From CAYQJS01 sp964417895 (GTDB lineage: Bacteria > Chloroflexota > UBA6077 > SHYK01), in contig CAYQJS010000001.1 in NCBI GenBank assembly GCA_964417895.1, positions 258,796 through 322,795 on the forward strand: a DNA stretch of 64,000 nucleotides, given 5' to 3'. This document shows positions 7,731 through 18,540 of the stretch, piece by piece. The notes under the pieces are model-generated. The model saw nothing but the letters and a program-made list of their open reading frames with translations. It did no database searches and was not told the origin of the DNA. Each line of letters begins with the position of its first letter. Within the stretch, counting starts at the first letter, position 1. Made by a program: the position numbers and the translations under genes.

Positions 7731-7794
7731 TGTCATTCTGAGCCGAAGGCGAAGAATCCGCCGGGAGGGGATGCTTGGCTTCCCTCCCAATGAC
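7731..7794. repeat. TGTCATTCTGAG element, second copy
   Basis: This copy begins TGTCATTCTGAGCCGAAGGC and ends in CCCTCCCAATGAC. It is a shorter, less symmetrical relative of the elements at 5075-5175 and 27555-27624, and it occupies most of the gap before the next amidohydrolase. Confidence 0.7.
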
Positions 7795-7823
7795 CTAAGC
7801 CACAGATTCAGGGAGGATTGCGC

Positions 7824-8978
7824 GTGCGCGAGTATCGATACATCTCAGCAGACAGCCATTGGCAGCCGCCCGCCGACCGGTGGGCCCATCGAGTCCCAGA
7901 GAACTACCGCGACCGAGCGCCCAAACGCATTCGGCTCCCCAACGGCGGCGACGGCATCGTCGACGAGGAGGGACGCATAACCTTCGGGGGGACCGGGCAT
8001 TGGGCCGGCCACACCCCACAGGACTTCAACCCTACCGTTGTCCATTTCGACGAGGAGGCAGGGCTCGGCACGGCGGAGCAACGTCTCAGGGAGCAGGATG
8101 CGGACGGCGTCGACGCCGAGGTGCTGTTCGGCGGATCCGGCACGACCTCTAAAGACGCCGACCTCCGCGGGGTGCTGGTGCGAGCCTACAACGACTACCT
8201 CGCCGAGGAGTATTGCGCCGTCGCCCCCGACCGCCTGCTGGGGGTGGGCGTGCTGCCCAACCGCGGAGTCGACGACGACCTGGCTGAGATGGAGAGATGC
8301 GCGAAGCTGGGGCTCAAAGCGGTGCTGCTCGGGACTTACCCGAGTGGGAAAGACTTACCCACCCCGGAGGACGACCGGTTCTGGGCGGCCGCCATCGACC
8401 TCAACATGCCCGTCACGATCCATACGTCGATGTCGCGTCGCATGGGGGGGCGCGGCGAGGCGATGATCACGTACCCCATCGAGCCTGAGGGCTACGACCG
8501 TCCGCCCATCGATATCGTCGACCGGATGGCTCGCTACGGGACGCGCCACTGCGGCAGCCTCGAGCTCACGCAGATGATCATGACGGGTCTTTTCGACCGC
8601 TTCCCCAAGCTGAAGATCTACTGGGCTGAGAACCAGATCGGCTGGATCCCCATCTACCTCGAGCAGATGGACATGATCTATGAGGCCAACCACTTCTGGG
8701 TCCAGCGCATCCATGGGCTGAAGCCGCTGGCGCGGCGCCCCAGCGAGTACGCGCGAGAGCACGCCTACTGGGGCTTCTTCGACGATCCCTTCGGGGTCCA
8801 ACAGCGCGATCGCGTGGGCGTCGACCGCATTCTGTGGGGGAGCGACTTCCCGCACGAGGTGACGCGCTGGCCCCATTCCATCGCCGTCATGGATCAGCAG
8901 ATGGCCGGAGTGTCCGAGGCGGAGAAGCGCAAGATCATGTGCGAGAACGCCATCGAGTTCTTCCACCTCGAGTCGTAG
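7824..8978 (+). CDS. Amidohydrolase-2 family metal-dependent hydrolase
   Basis: A 384-residue TIM-barrel amidohydrolase. The first metal motif is Asp-Ser-His in YISADSHWQPP, the barrel His is in VTIHTSMSRR, and the final Asp is in ILWGSDFPHEV; the LFDRFPKLKIYWAENQIGWI segment is typical of the family. All expected ligands are visible, so it should be active. The GTG at 7824 is preferred over the TTG at 7818 because GGGAGG lies seven bases before it. Relatives include ACMSD, 5-carboxyvanillate and gamma-resorcylate decarboxylases and lactone hydrolases, so decarboxylation or hydrolysis of an aromatic or cyclic acid is likely. It is a family relative of the truncated gene at the window start. 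Confidence 0.88.
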   Translation: MREYRYISADSHWQPPADRWAHRVPENYRDRAPKRIRLPNGGDGIVDEEGRITFGGTGHWAGHTPQDFNPTVVHFDEEAGLGTAEQRLREQDADGVDAEVLFGGSGTTSKDADLRGVLVRAYNDYLAEEYCAVAPDRLLGVGVLPNRGVDDDLAEMERCAKLGLKAVLLGTYPSGKDLPTPEDDRFWAAAIDLNMPVTIHTSMSRRMGGRGEAMITYPIEPEGYDRPPIDIVDRMARYGTRHCGSLELTQMIMTGLFDRFPKLKIYWAENQIGWIPIYLEQMDMIYEANHFWVQRIHGLKPLARRPSEYAREHAYWGFFDDPFGVQQRDRVGVDRILWGSDFPHEVTRWPHSIAVMDQQMAGVSEAEKRKIMCENAIEFFHLES

Positions 8979-9154
8979 CCATCCGTTCTGGGTCACATGG
9001 CGTGGGGGACGCAAGGGCCGATCTCGGACCGTACCGCGGGTCGCCGCGCTATCGCTGAACTCTCGACCAGCCGTCCGGACGCTCAGCTATGGCTCTTCGC
9101 GTCGATCAGTCGGAAAGCGACCTGGGAGTCCTCCTCTTCTCAACCGAAGCCGCG

Positions 9155-9913
9155 CTAAACGGCGGGCGGTGTGACACGTCCATCCGCCACCTGCCAGACT
9201 CCTCGTTGGCGCGCGAGCGTGCGGCCCGCCGCATCTCTGGACTCTCCGGCGACGATGGCGACGACGGGGGTCTGCTCGCCGTGAAGCCTGGCGATGGCCT
9301 CGCCCAGCATATGCGCGCGTTTGTCGGCGCGCTCCACGTCGTGTCGCCCCATCCCCACGGAGATCTCGACGAGCAGGTAGATGGCGCGTCGGTCCTCGCG
9401 GCGCTGGCCAGTGAGCACCAGATCGGCGGCCAGCACCTCACGGCGTTCGGTTTCTAATATGCCCGAGTCGTCGAGCATGTCGGCGAGGGCGTACTTATCT
9501 ACCAGGCGAAGGCCTCCGGCGATCGGGCCGAAGTACGCCGGCGCGTTCTGTTGATATCGCCGTTCCAGCTCGGACCCCAGGAAGCGGCCGCGAAGGTCTT
9601 CGACCGATTTCTCGAGCCGGCTGTGCGACGTGACGAGCTCGGCGACCGCTAGCTGGAGCTCGGCGACGGCACTGGCCAGTTGAGCGAATCGCTCCTCGGT
9701 GCGCTGCTCGAACTCGGCCAGTCGCGCGTCGGTGCGTGCCTGCGCCTCGGCGAGCCGGTCGACGCGTTCGGTCAGGCGCGCGAATCGCTCTTCGGTGCGC
9801 TGCTCGAACTCGGCCAGTCGCGCGAGCCGCCCATCGGTCGAGGCCTGAGCGTCGGCCATCCGCTCGAAGGCGGCTTCGATCCTTGTCCATCCTGGAGGTG
9901 TGCTTTCAGTCAT
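9155..9913 (-). CDS. Coiled-coil protein with C-terminal PD-(D/E)XK-like domain (DUF3782-like)
   Basis: A 252-residue protein. Residues 1-110 are a heptad coiled coil containing a near-perfect internal duplication (ARLAEFEQRTEERFA occurs twice, mirrored by a direct DNA repeat). The C-terminal half, from about residue 130, has ADLVLTG followed by IYLLVEISVGMGRHDVERAD. That spacing of Asp and Glu-x-Ser is reminiscent of restriction-endonuclease-fold domains found behind coiled coils in cyanobacteria and Chloroflexota. The fold assignment is an inference. The ATG at 9913 has GGAAG upstream. No partner gene is apparent. Confidence 0.65.
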   Translation of the reverse strand: MTESTPPGWTRIEAAFERMADAQASTDGRLARLAEFEQRTEERFARLTERVDRLAEAQARTDARLAEFEQRTEERFAQLASAVAELQLAVAELVTSHSRLEKSVEDLRGRFLGSELERRYQQNAPAYFGPIAGGLRLVDKYALADMLDDSGILETERREVLAADLVLTGQRREDRRAIYLLVEISVGMGRHDVERADKRAHMLGEAIARLHGEQTPVVAIVAGESRDAAGRTLARQRGVWQVADGRVTPPAV

Positions 9914-10016
9914 TGATGCTTCCGGACAGTTGGCGTCTTCCTGGGCAATATACCAGCCGACAGCATGGCTCCAGGATGGCAGGTCGTGGCGCGGAGATCG
10001 GGGGCCGTGTTCGGAG

Positions 10017-11261
10017 CTACGATCCCGACGTGTAGATAGCCGGCGTGTCGGCCGAGACACCGTTGCGGATGGCTTCGGCATAGACGGCGTTGGCAGCGGC
10101 CACGCCTGCCCCTGCGGCCGGCGCTCCGCCCTCACGTGCGAGCAGATCTTCGAGTGCGGTGAGCAGCAGGAGCATGTTGTCCCGCGTGGCTGAGTAGCCC
10201 ATCACGCCGATGCGCCACATCCGGCCAGCGTATTCCCCCAGCCCTCCGGCGATCTCAATCCCGAACTCGTTCAGCAAACTCGACCGGACGCGGGCGTCGT
10301 TGACGCCGGCGGGCACTACTACGGCGAGCACCGTGGGGAGGCGATACGCGGGGTCGGCGAATAGCTCGACCTCCAGCGCCTCGAGGCCGGCCATTAGCGC
10401 GCGAGAATGCAGAGCGTGGCGCTCAAAGCGCGCTTCCAGGCCCTCCGCGGCGATGAGGCGCAGCGCCTCGTGCATGGCATAGCCGAGAAGGACGGGCGCG
10501 GTGTGGTGGTACGTCCGTTCCGCCGCGAACCAGTACTTGTCGTGCAGCCCCAGGTCCAGATACCAGCTATTGACCGGTGTTTCCCGGGCGCGCACGTAGT
10601 CCATGGCGGAGGGGCTCACCGCGATCGTCGATAGCCCCGGAGGCGCCGAGAGGCATTTCTGGCTGGCGCTGTAGCAGATGGCGCTCCCCCACTGGTCGGG
10701 CACCACCGGAATTCCGCCCAGCGTCGCCACGGCGTCGACCACCAGCATCGCACCGTTCTCCTGCGCGATCCTGCCGATCTCATCCATGGGTTGCTCGACC
10801 CCAGTCGACGTCTCCCCATGGACGGTGGAGACGAGGCGCGCCCGCACGCCGCTCAAGGCACGGCGCACGTCGTCTGGATCGACCGGCTTGCCCCAGGGCG
10901 CGGTGACCCGAATCGCCGTTCCCCCGCACCGCTCCACGATCTCCGCCATCCGCGACCCGAAGAGCCCGTTGATGCACACGACGGCATTGTCCCCTGGCTG
11001 AATGAGATTCACCATCGCCGCTTCCATGGCGGCGCCACCCGTACCCGGCAGCGTCATACACGTCGCGCTTCGGGTCTGATAAACGTAGCGCAGCAGCTGG
11101 GCGGTCTCGTCCATGACCGTGAGATAAAACGGGTCCTTGTGGCCAGTGAGGGGTGCGATGAGGGCCTGAAGGACCGAGGGCGGCTCATTCGTCGGGCCGG
11201 GGGCCAACAGGATGCGCTGCGGAGGGCTCAGCTCACCGATGTGCGACACGTCATTCTGCAT
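10017..11261 (-). CDS. Class V aminotransferase (alanine-glyoxylate / serine-pyruvate type)
   Basis: A 414-residue PLP-dependent fold-type I enzyme. It has LLAPGPTNEPPSVLQAL at the N-terminus (the AGXT/PucG signature), the CMTLPGTGGAAMEAAM cofactor-phosphate loop, LVVDAVATLGGIPV with the PLP-pyridine Asp, and the Schiff-base Lys in YSASQKCLSAPPG. It probably transfers an amino group between glyoxylate and an amino acid (Ala, Ser or an ureide intermediate). The ATG at 11261 is the first that leaves a normal family N-terminus, though a start at 11339 cannot be excluded because the ribosome-binding site at 11261 is weak. The C-terminal tail is about 25 residues longer than usual and Ala-rich. 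The neighbouring M24 proteins make a link to glycine, sarcosine or creatinine-type breakdown conceivable. Confidence 0.9.
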   Translation of the reverse strand: MQNDVSHIGELSPPQRILLAPGPTNEPPSVLQALIAPLTGHKDPFYLTVMDETAQLLRYVYQTRSATCMTLPGTGGAAMEAAMVNLIQPGDNAVVCINGLFGSRMAEIVERCGGTAIRVTAPWGKPVDPDDVRRALSGVRARLVSTVHGETSTGVEQPMDEIGRIAQENGAMLVVDAVATLGGIPVVPDQWGSAICYSASQKCLSAPPGLSTIAVSPSAMDYVRARETPVNSWYLDLGLHDKYWFAAERTYHHTAPVLLGYAMHEALRLIAAEGLEARFERHALHSRALMAGLEALEVELFADPAYRLPTVLAVVVPAGVNDARVRSSLLNEFGIEIAGGLGEYAGRMWRIGVMGYSATRDNMLLLLTALEDLLAREGGAPAAGAGVAAANAVYAEAIRNGVSADTPAIYTSGS

Positions 11262-11384
11262 GTGGATCGGCACACTCCGGGCGGTGTGGGGAATTAGCGC
11301 ATTGTAGCCACACACCCTCGACACCGCAACCGCCGCCATTGTGCGTTCGGTCGAGTTGACTGCTCGCCGACTCGGTATGATTCG

Positions 11385-11404
11385 CGCAATCCGCAATCCG
11401 CATT
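11385..11404 (-). repeat. CGCAATC heptanucleotide pair
   Basis: Two tandem CGCAATC units (reverse complement GATTGCG) followed by CGCATTGGGA. It is the same family as 5010-5041 in inverse orientation, lying just upstream of the second M24 gene. Confidence 0.65.
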
Positions 11405-11415
11405 GGGAGGGGACC

Positions 11416-12627
11416 ATGGCGAAGTACGCGTACCCGCTGTTCTCACTCGAGGAGCGCGCGGCGCGCTGGCAGCGCGTGCGGTTCATGATGGAGCGCGAGG
11501 GATTCGACGTCATCGTGGCTCCCAACAACTCGGGGCACTCGCTCGACTTCCAGGCCGACGCCCGCTACCTCTCGCACTGCGGCGGTGGAGGCGACACGGA
11601 TATCGCGTGCGTCTTCCCCCGCGAGGGAGAGGTCACCGTGGCCGCCAAAGATGCGGCCGAGCGCTGGCTCACTACCCAGGATTGGGTGGCAGACGTCCGC
11701 GACACTGACCGACGCTACGGCGACGTGATCATCGAGCGCCTCCGTGAGCTCAACGTCGACCGCGGCCGCATCGCCGTGAGCGGGATGGGGCCCGGGAACC
11801 GGACGCCGGAGGGCACCATCGGCTATCTCCAGATGAAAGGGATCCTCGACGCGTTCCCTCAGGCCACCTTCGTCGACTGCACCTCGCAGATGCAGGAACT
11901 GCGGTCGGTGAAAAGCGACGAGGAGATCGCGTTCCTCACGAAGAGCACGGAGCTAATCGAGCACGGTATCGAGGCCAAGGTCAGCGCGGCTAAACCCGGC
12001 GCCCTCGACTACGAGGTCTGGGCGGAGGCCATCTACGCCATGATCCGGCGGGGCTCCGAGCTTCCCACCCACTACAACTGGGTGTCCGGGCCCACATCCC
12101 ACCGCACGTTGAGCCGACCCAGCCATCGCGTCCTGGAGCGCGGCGACCGCATCGAGGACGAGCTCGAGGCTTCATGGCAAGGTTACCGGTCGCAGGCCGT
12201 GCAGCCCGTGTGGGTGGCGGAGTGCGATACCATCTACCACGACCTCGCCAAGATCCAGCGCGGCGTCTTCGAGGGCATCATGGATGCATTGCGACCCGGG
12301 GTGACCGTCCGGGAGCTGCTGAACGCCACTGAGCACGCTGTGCGGGAGTCCGCGCCAGCGAGCGGACCGCTCGCGGGCTGCTCCGCGAACCTCACCATGC
12401 ACGGTCGGGGACAGGGCGACGACCGCCCGCTCATCACCAACCCACGGTCGACCTCTCGCTATATGGACTTGCAGCTAGAGGAGCGGAACGTCTTCATCCT
12501 GAAGCCGCGTGTTCAGACCGCCAACCGGCAGCACAGCCTGACCTGGGGGGACACCGTGGCGATTGAGCCTAGCGGCGCCCGGCGCCTAGGCACGCGGCCC
12601 CACGACATTCGGGTGTCGGAGGCCTAG
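11416..12627 (+). CDS. M24 (creatinase-fold) protein, paralogue with the same degenerate metal site
   Basis: A 403-residue paralogue of the protein at 5193-6416, sharing the N-terminal ERAARWQRVRFMMEREGFDV block and C-terminal LGTRPHDI. The catalytic region again reads IEDELEASWQGY where M24 enzymes have the first Asp, TMHGRGQGDD with the conserved His, VFILKPRV with Lys where the metal-binding Glu should be, and LTWGDTVAI. The identical pattern of changes in two copies argues for a distinct subfamily rather than random decay. The ATG at 11416 has GGGAGGGG upstream. It is divergent from the aminotransferase gene, with about 150 bases between them. Confidence 0.82.
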   Translation: MAKYAYPLFSLEERAARWQRVRFMMEREGFDVIVAPNNSGHSLDFQADARYLSHCGGGGDTDIACVFPREGEVTVAAKDAAERWLTTQDWVADVRDTDRRYGDVIIERLRELNVDRGRIAVSGMGPGNRTPEGTIGYLQMKGILDAFPQATFVDCTSQMQELRSVKSDEEIAFLTKSTELIEHGIEAKVSAAKPGALDYEVWAEAIYAMIRRGSELPTHYNWVSGPTSHRTLSRPSHRVLERGDRIEDELEASWQGYRSQAVQPVWVAECDTIYHDLAKIQRGVFEGIMDALRPGVTVRELLNATEHAVRESAPASGPLAGCSANLTMHGRGQGDDRPLITNPRSTSRYMDLQLEERNVFILKPRVQTANRQHSLTWGDTVAIEPSGARRLGTRPHDIRVSEA

Positions 12628-12659
12628 CCGGCGATCATCGGCCGCCGGGCTCTTCGATT

Positions 12660-13427
12660 TCAGGCGACGGCAGCGATTCGCTCCGGCAACACCGGCTGCC
12701 CCGACTGGTAGCGACTCAGGTACTCCAGCACATCGCTGAGCGGGAGCACGTCCGCGTACTTCTCGTGCATGGTGAACAACTCGACTGCATGGGTCGCCTC
12801 ATGGCGATCGAAGACGCACTCTTCGGCCACGGTCATGCGGAAGCGATACGTGCAGCCATCGACCACGGACGCGCGCACGCATCCGCTGGTTGTCTCCCCT
12901 CCTACGAGGATCGTGTCGATCTGTCGGTCGACGAGATGGCCCACGATCGGCGAGCCCCAGAAGGCGCTGGGTGATGACTTGCGGATCACGAGCTCACCCG
13001 GCAGGGGTGCGACTTCGTCGATGATGTCGTACTTGCGGCGAGTGCGCGACTGCGCGGCCGCGTCACCCTCGGCCTCCGCCGACCATCGCGTACCTCGCGC
13101 CCAGGTCCTCATGGCGGACTCGTCGGCGCCCGTGGTATGGATGATGGGGATTCCAGCGGTCCGCGCGGCCGCGAGCAGCTCCTGGATGCTCGGCAGGGCC
13201 CTCCAGCCGGCCAGTCCGCAGCTCCCCGGCCAGGTCTTCACCGCCTCCAGGAGTGGCTCGGGCTTGTCGCCGAACACCCACCGGTACATGTCGATGAGCA
13301 GCAGCGCCGGTCGGTCTCCAAACCCCTTCGCCCGCCGCGTGCTCGACGCCACGTGCGCCCGATCCTGCTCCGTCAGAAACGGGTCCCAGACGCGCTCTCG
13401 TGTCATCTGCCCATTGCCAGTTGCCAT
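12660..13427 (-). CDS. Isochorismatase-fold cysteine hydrolase (N-carbamoylsarcosine amidase-like)
   Basis: A 255-residue isochorismatase-superfamily hydrolase. The triad is visible: Asp in ALLLIDMYRW, Lys in LVIRKSSPSAFWG and the nucleophilic Cys in GGETTSGCVRASVVDG, which has the non-proline cis-peptide context of the family. The length and the TTSGCVRA motif match N-carbamoylsarcosine amidase-like members, which release ammonia and CO2 from carbamoyl compounds. The ATG at 13427 has GAGGAGG upstream; an alternative GTG at 13493 lacks one. Its place beside two creatinase-fold proteins is suggestive, because creatinine degradation by one route uses this amidase, but the exact substrate is inferred. 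Confidence 0.87.
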   Translation of the reverse strand: MATGNGQMTRERVWDPFLTEQDRAHVASSTRRAKGFGDRPALLLIDMYRWVFGDKPEPLLEAVKTWPGSCGLAGWRALPSIQELLAAARTAGIPIIHTTGADESAMRTWARGTRWSAEAEGDAAAQSRTRRKYDIIDEVAPLPGELVIRKSSPSAFWGSPIVGHLVDRQIDTILVGGETTSGCVRASVVDGCTYRFRMTVAEECVFDRHEATHAVELFTMHEKYADVLPLSDVLEYLSRYQSGQPVLPERIAAVA

Positions 13428-13553
13428 GCTGGTGCCTCCTCGTGATCGATGCTCAATTGTGCTCCGCCATTGTACCCGGCGGGCGATCACCACAACTGCG
13501 GCTCAGGAGGACGCTGGCGATCTAGAATCTGACATCTCGCCTAGGAGGTACGA

Positions 13554-14579
13554 GTGCGCGCCACTCGTTTTTCACTGATTGCCGTGCTTGCCCTGACGAC
13601 GCTCGCCTGCCGAGTCGGCGCGGCGCCGCCATCGGCACCCCAGGCGCGGGTTGGCTTTGCAGCCCCGCCTGCCGTTCAGGAGCCTCCCGCCTTCATCGCG
13701 TACATCGTGAACCAGAACTCCGACGACATGACCGCCATCGACATCGTCACACGCACGGTGATCGGCCGCGCGCCAACCGGCCGCAACCCGCACGAGATCG
13801 CGGCTTCGCCGGATGGCTCCCGCTTATTTATCTCTGACCAGGAGGGGGGAACAGTCACCGTGGTGGACGTCGCGTCGCTACAAGTGCTCGCCCGGTGGGG
13901 TGGCGGCGCCGCGCCCCACGGCATCGAAACGACACGGGACGGCCGGCGTCTGCTCGTCACCAACGGGCCGCGCAGCGAGCTGCTGGTGCTGGACGCGAAC
14001 ACGGGCGACGTAGTGAATCGAGTACCAGTGGGACTGGGGGCACACGTAGTGCACAGCAGTCCGGATGGAGCATCGGCCTACGTCACCAGCACCGCGGACG
14101 CGAGCCTGACCGTGGTTGACCTCCGGGCGATGCAGACGGTCCGAACGATTCCAATGGGTCCTGGCGCCGAGGGGTTGGGCGTGAGCCCAGACGGTCGTTG
14201 GGTCTATGTGGCTAACCGCGGGGCGGATGACGTCTGGGTCGTAGACGTGAGCCGCCTCGAGGTCGTGGCGCGGGTGCCCGTCCATCGCGAGCCCATCCGG
14301 ATCGTCTTCAGCCCCGATTCAGCGATAGCCTACGTCTCACAGATTGCGGGCGACCGTATTCTGGCGATCGACGCCCGAACGAGAGCTATTGTCGGTGAGT
14401 ACGTGGCGCAGAGTGGGCCGATCGGAATGGCGGTCAGCCCCGACGGCCGCTATCTATTCGCGGCGAACATTTTCAGCGGCACCCTCTCCGTGATTGACAC
14501 CATCACCTCCGAGACCGTGGCCAATATTCCCGCGGGCGACGGCCCAGACGGAATGGTGCTCCTACCCCGCCGCGAGTAG
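13554..14579 (+). CDS. YVTN-type beta-propeller lipoprotein
   Basis: A 341-residue exported protein. The N-terminus is a lipoprotein signal peptide with the lipobox TLAC and predicted lipidated Cys19. The rest is a seven-bladed propeller of YVTN/WD-like units, each containing a version of SPDGRWVYVANRGADDVWVVD; about seven copies cover residues 45-335. The GTG at 13554 has AGGAGG five bases upstream. Such proteins sit on the outer face of the membrane and bind ligands or proteins; an enzymatic role is not implied. It has its own upstream region, divergent from the isochorismatase gene. Confidence 0.85.
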   Translation: MRATRFSLIAVLALTTLACRVGAAPPSAPQARVGFAAPPAVQEPPAFIAYIVNQNSDDMTAIDIVTRTVIGRAPTGRNPHEIAASPDGSRLFISDQEGGTVTVVDVASLQVLARWGGGAAPHGIETTRDGRRLLVTNGPRSELLVLDANTGDVVNRVPVGLGAHVVHSSPDGASAYVTSTADASLTVVDLRAMQTVRTIPMGPGAEGLGVSPDGRWVYVANRGADDVWVVDVSRLEVVARVPVHREPIRIVFSPDSAIAYVSQIAGDRILAIDARTRAIVGEYVAQSGPIGMAVSPDGRYLFAANIFSGTLSVIDTITSETVANIPAGDGPDGMVLLPRRE

Positions 14580-14696
14580 TGCACTTCACCGCCCAGTGCT
14601 CAGCGATCCCGAGCGCTTGTGATACGAATGTGATGACAAGCGCCCCGTCCGTGACGCATTTGCAGGCTCGGGCGACGTTTACTGAGCTAGGGTGGG

Positions 14697-14906
14697 ATGT
14701 TGTTCTCAGCAGAGGCTACCGCGCTACTGCCAGGCCGGAGCTCGCGGCATCGCTGCGAGCGCTGCGGTTCCGAGTCGATCCAGTGGTTCACGCCGCAATG
14801 GCCGGCCGTGCGCGCCGGGATTTTCCTGTGCCTCCGTTGCTCGAAGATCAACGTCCGCTGCTCGGACACGAAGAGTGGCACATCGACCACCGTGGAGGTG
14901 GCATGA
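14697..14906 (+). CDS. Small zinc-ribbon protein
   Basis: A 69-residue protein with two CxxC knuckles, Cys20-x2-Cys23 (HRCERCGSES) and Cys45-x2-Cys48 (LCLRCSKI), plus Cys55. It looks like a short treble-clef or zinc-ribbon. The ATG at 14697 has GGTGGG close upstream, and the stop overlaps the next gene as ATGA. A longer frame over the same bases in another phase has no recognisable content in its first 108 codons and is rejected. The function is unknown; transcription- or RNA-related binding is only a guess from the fold. Confidence 0.55.
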   Translation: MLFSAEATALLPGRSSRHRCERCGSESIQWFTPQWPAVRAGIFLCLRCSKINVRCSDTKSGTSTTVEVA

Positions 14907-15085
14907 CCCAGCTCGACGTGAAAGTCGAAATCATGCGCGCCGCCGGCCTACTCGATGACGAGATCATTCGTCTGGCCTGGCTGAAGCGACGCGTCCTTAC
15001 GGGCCATTGCGACGACCTCACCATTGAGCACAAGCGGCTCACCTTCCTCAAGTACCTCTCCGATTCCGGCCGCTGCCAGGGCTAA
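14903..15085 (+). CDS. Small helical protein coupled to the zinc-ribbon gene
   Basis: A 60-residue protein, MTQLDVKVEIMRAAGLLDDE and onward, predicted to be three helices, rich in charged residues, with one Cys pair far apart. Its ATG overlaps the zinc-ribbon stop by four bases (ATGA), and GTGGAGGTGG provides a ribosome-binding site inside the upstream gene. This fits translational coupling of two partners. No family is recognised. Confidence 0.5.
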   Translation: MTQLDVKVEIMRAAGLLDDEIIRLAWLKRRVLTGHCDDLTIEHKRLTFLKYLSDSGRCQG

Positions 15086-15101
15086 ACCCCGAACGCCGCT
15101 C

Positions 15102-15515
15102 TCAGGAAATCAGGCCCACGCCGCGGCGCTCCTCGACAGGGTATTGCGGCTCGTAATCGGGGTAGGCCTGGCGGCAGACCTCGAAGAGGCGATCGACGTA
15201 CTCCAGGAACTGCGGGTCGGCTCGCTTCACTCTCGCATCCTGCAGAAGCGGCTGCAGCCGGACCATGGTGCGAATGACTTCTTTGCCCACTAGTGACGAC
15301 ACGAACTCGGCGTCGAGCGGCCCCCGGGCAATGAGGTGTCCGATGCGGTTGAGGTAGCGCAAGGCCCTGTTCACGTCGGCTGCGCTCGACCGCGCCAGCT
15401 TATCGAAGGAGTCCGGCATGTCGGCCGAGAGCACGTGCTCGCGGCCGGGCAGACTTTCCTCCCACTGCTCATAGAACAGACGGATGATCTCGGCGCTCGG
15501 GTTTGTACCGTTCAC
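15102..15515 (-). CDS. Helical hypothetical protein (DUF4760-like), downstream of lon
   Basis: A 137-residue, mainly helical, soluble protein. The pattern ALRYLNRIGHLIARGPLDAE, then VIRTMVRLQPLL and a C-terminal Arg-rich tail, resembles DUF4760-type proteins, in which a helix with L-N-x-I-G is followed by a G-x-L-D turn. It lies 21 bases after lon on the same strand and could be the last gene of the hsp20-lon operon. No catalytic residues are apparent. The function is unknown. Confidence 0.6.
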   Translation of the reverse strand: MNGTNPSAEIIRLFYEQWEESLPGREHVLSADMPDSFDKLARSSAADVNRALRYLNRIGHLIARGPLDAEFVSSLVGKEVIRTMVRLQPLLQDARVKRADPQFLEYVDRLFEVCRQAYPDYEPQYPVEERRGVGLIS

Positions 15516-15536
15516 GTTGTCTTCGCCCCCTGCCGC

Positions 15537-18004
<2,468 letters not shown>

Positions 18005-18008
<4 letters not shown>

Positions 18009-18451
18009 GCCTGCGCGACCCCAACGTGCCGGGGCCCGCTCGCCCGCGCCCTGGGCATGACGACCTCGAGAAACCCGTGGCGGTAGGAGGCCGTTGTTTC
18101 GTCCGGGTTGACCGGAGTTGAGAGGCGCACCATGCGCTCGAAGCGACCGAACGGGATTTCGATGCAGCTGTACGTTCTCTCCGCGCCCTCACCCATCTCC
18201 CTGCGCTCGCCACGGACCTGAAAAGAGTCGCGCGTCACCACGAGGTCGATGTCTTCCTCGGCAACACCTGAGAGGTCGACAAGCGCCACGACCGCGTCCG
18301 TCGTCTCATAGATGTCGACGGCCGGTTGCCAGGCCCGCTGCGAGAAGACGACCTGGCGTGGCTTACGGTGCGTCACGTGGTCCAGGTATCGCTCCATCTC
18401 GCGCTGGAGCTCGTCGAGGTTGGCCGGCCACCGGCGGTTCAGGTCGAACAT
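18005..18451 (-). CDS. Small heat-shock protein, Hsp20/alpha-crystallin family
   Basis: A 148-residue small heat-shock protein. The N-terminal arm is short, and the alpha-crystallin domain runs from PAVDIYETTDAVVALVDLSG through the GERREM segment and IPFGRFERMVRLSTPVNPD to YRHGFLEVVMPRA. These proteins hold unfolding clients for refolding or degradation. It is the first gene of a unit with lon, and the ATGA overlap ties their translation. The short gap to the divergent MetE-like gene (18452-18540) must hold its promoter; no perfect CIRCE or sigma-32 motif is visible there. Confidence 0.93.
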
Positions 18452-18540
18452 TTACGGGCGCTCCCTGGGAGTGGCCTCGTTGACATGGTACTAAAATCGG
18501 AAGCGGCGAGTGTCAGTTGGCCTCTCTCCGCGGAGGACCA

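Noticed and set aside
14579..14902. A 168-codon gene beginning at 14579
   Set aside because: Only its last 60 codons have a good ribosome-binding site and helical character; the earlier part overlaps the CxxC-containing frame, which is the better candidate.
18470..18500. TTGACA near 18479 as a promoter for the MetE-like gene
   Set aside because: The only AT-rich -10-like stretch is five bases away, far short of the 17-base spacing.
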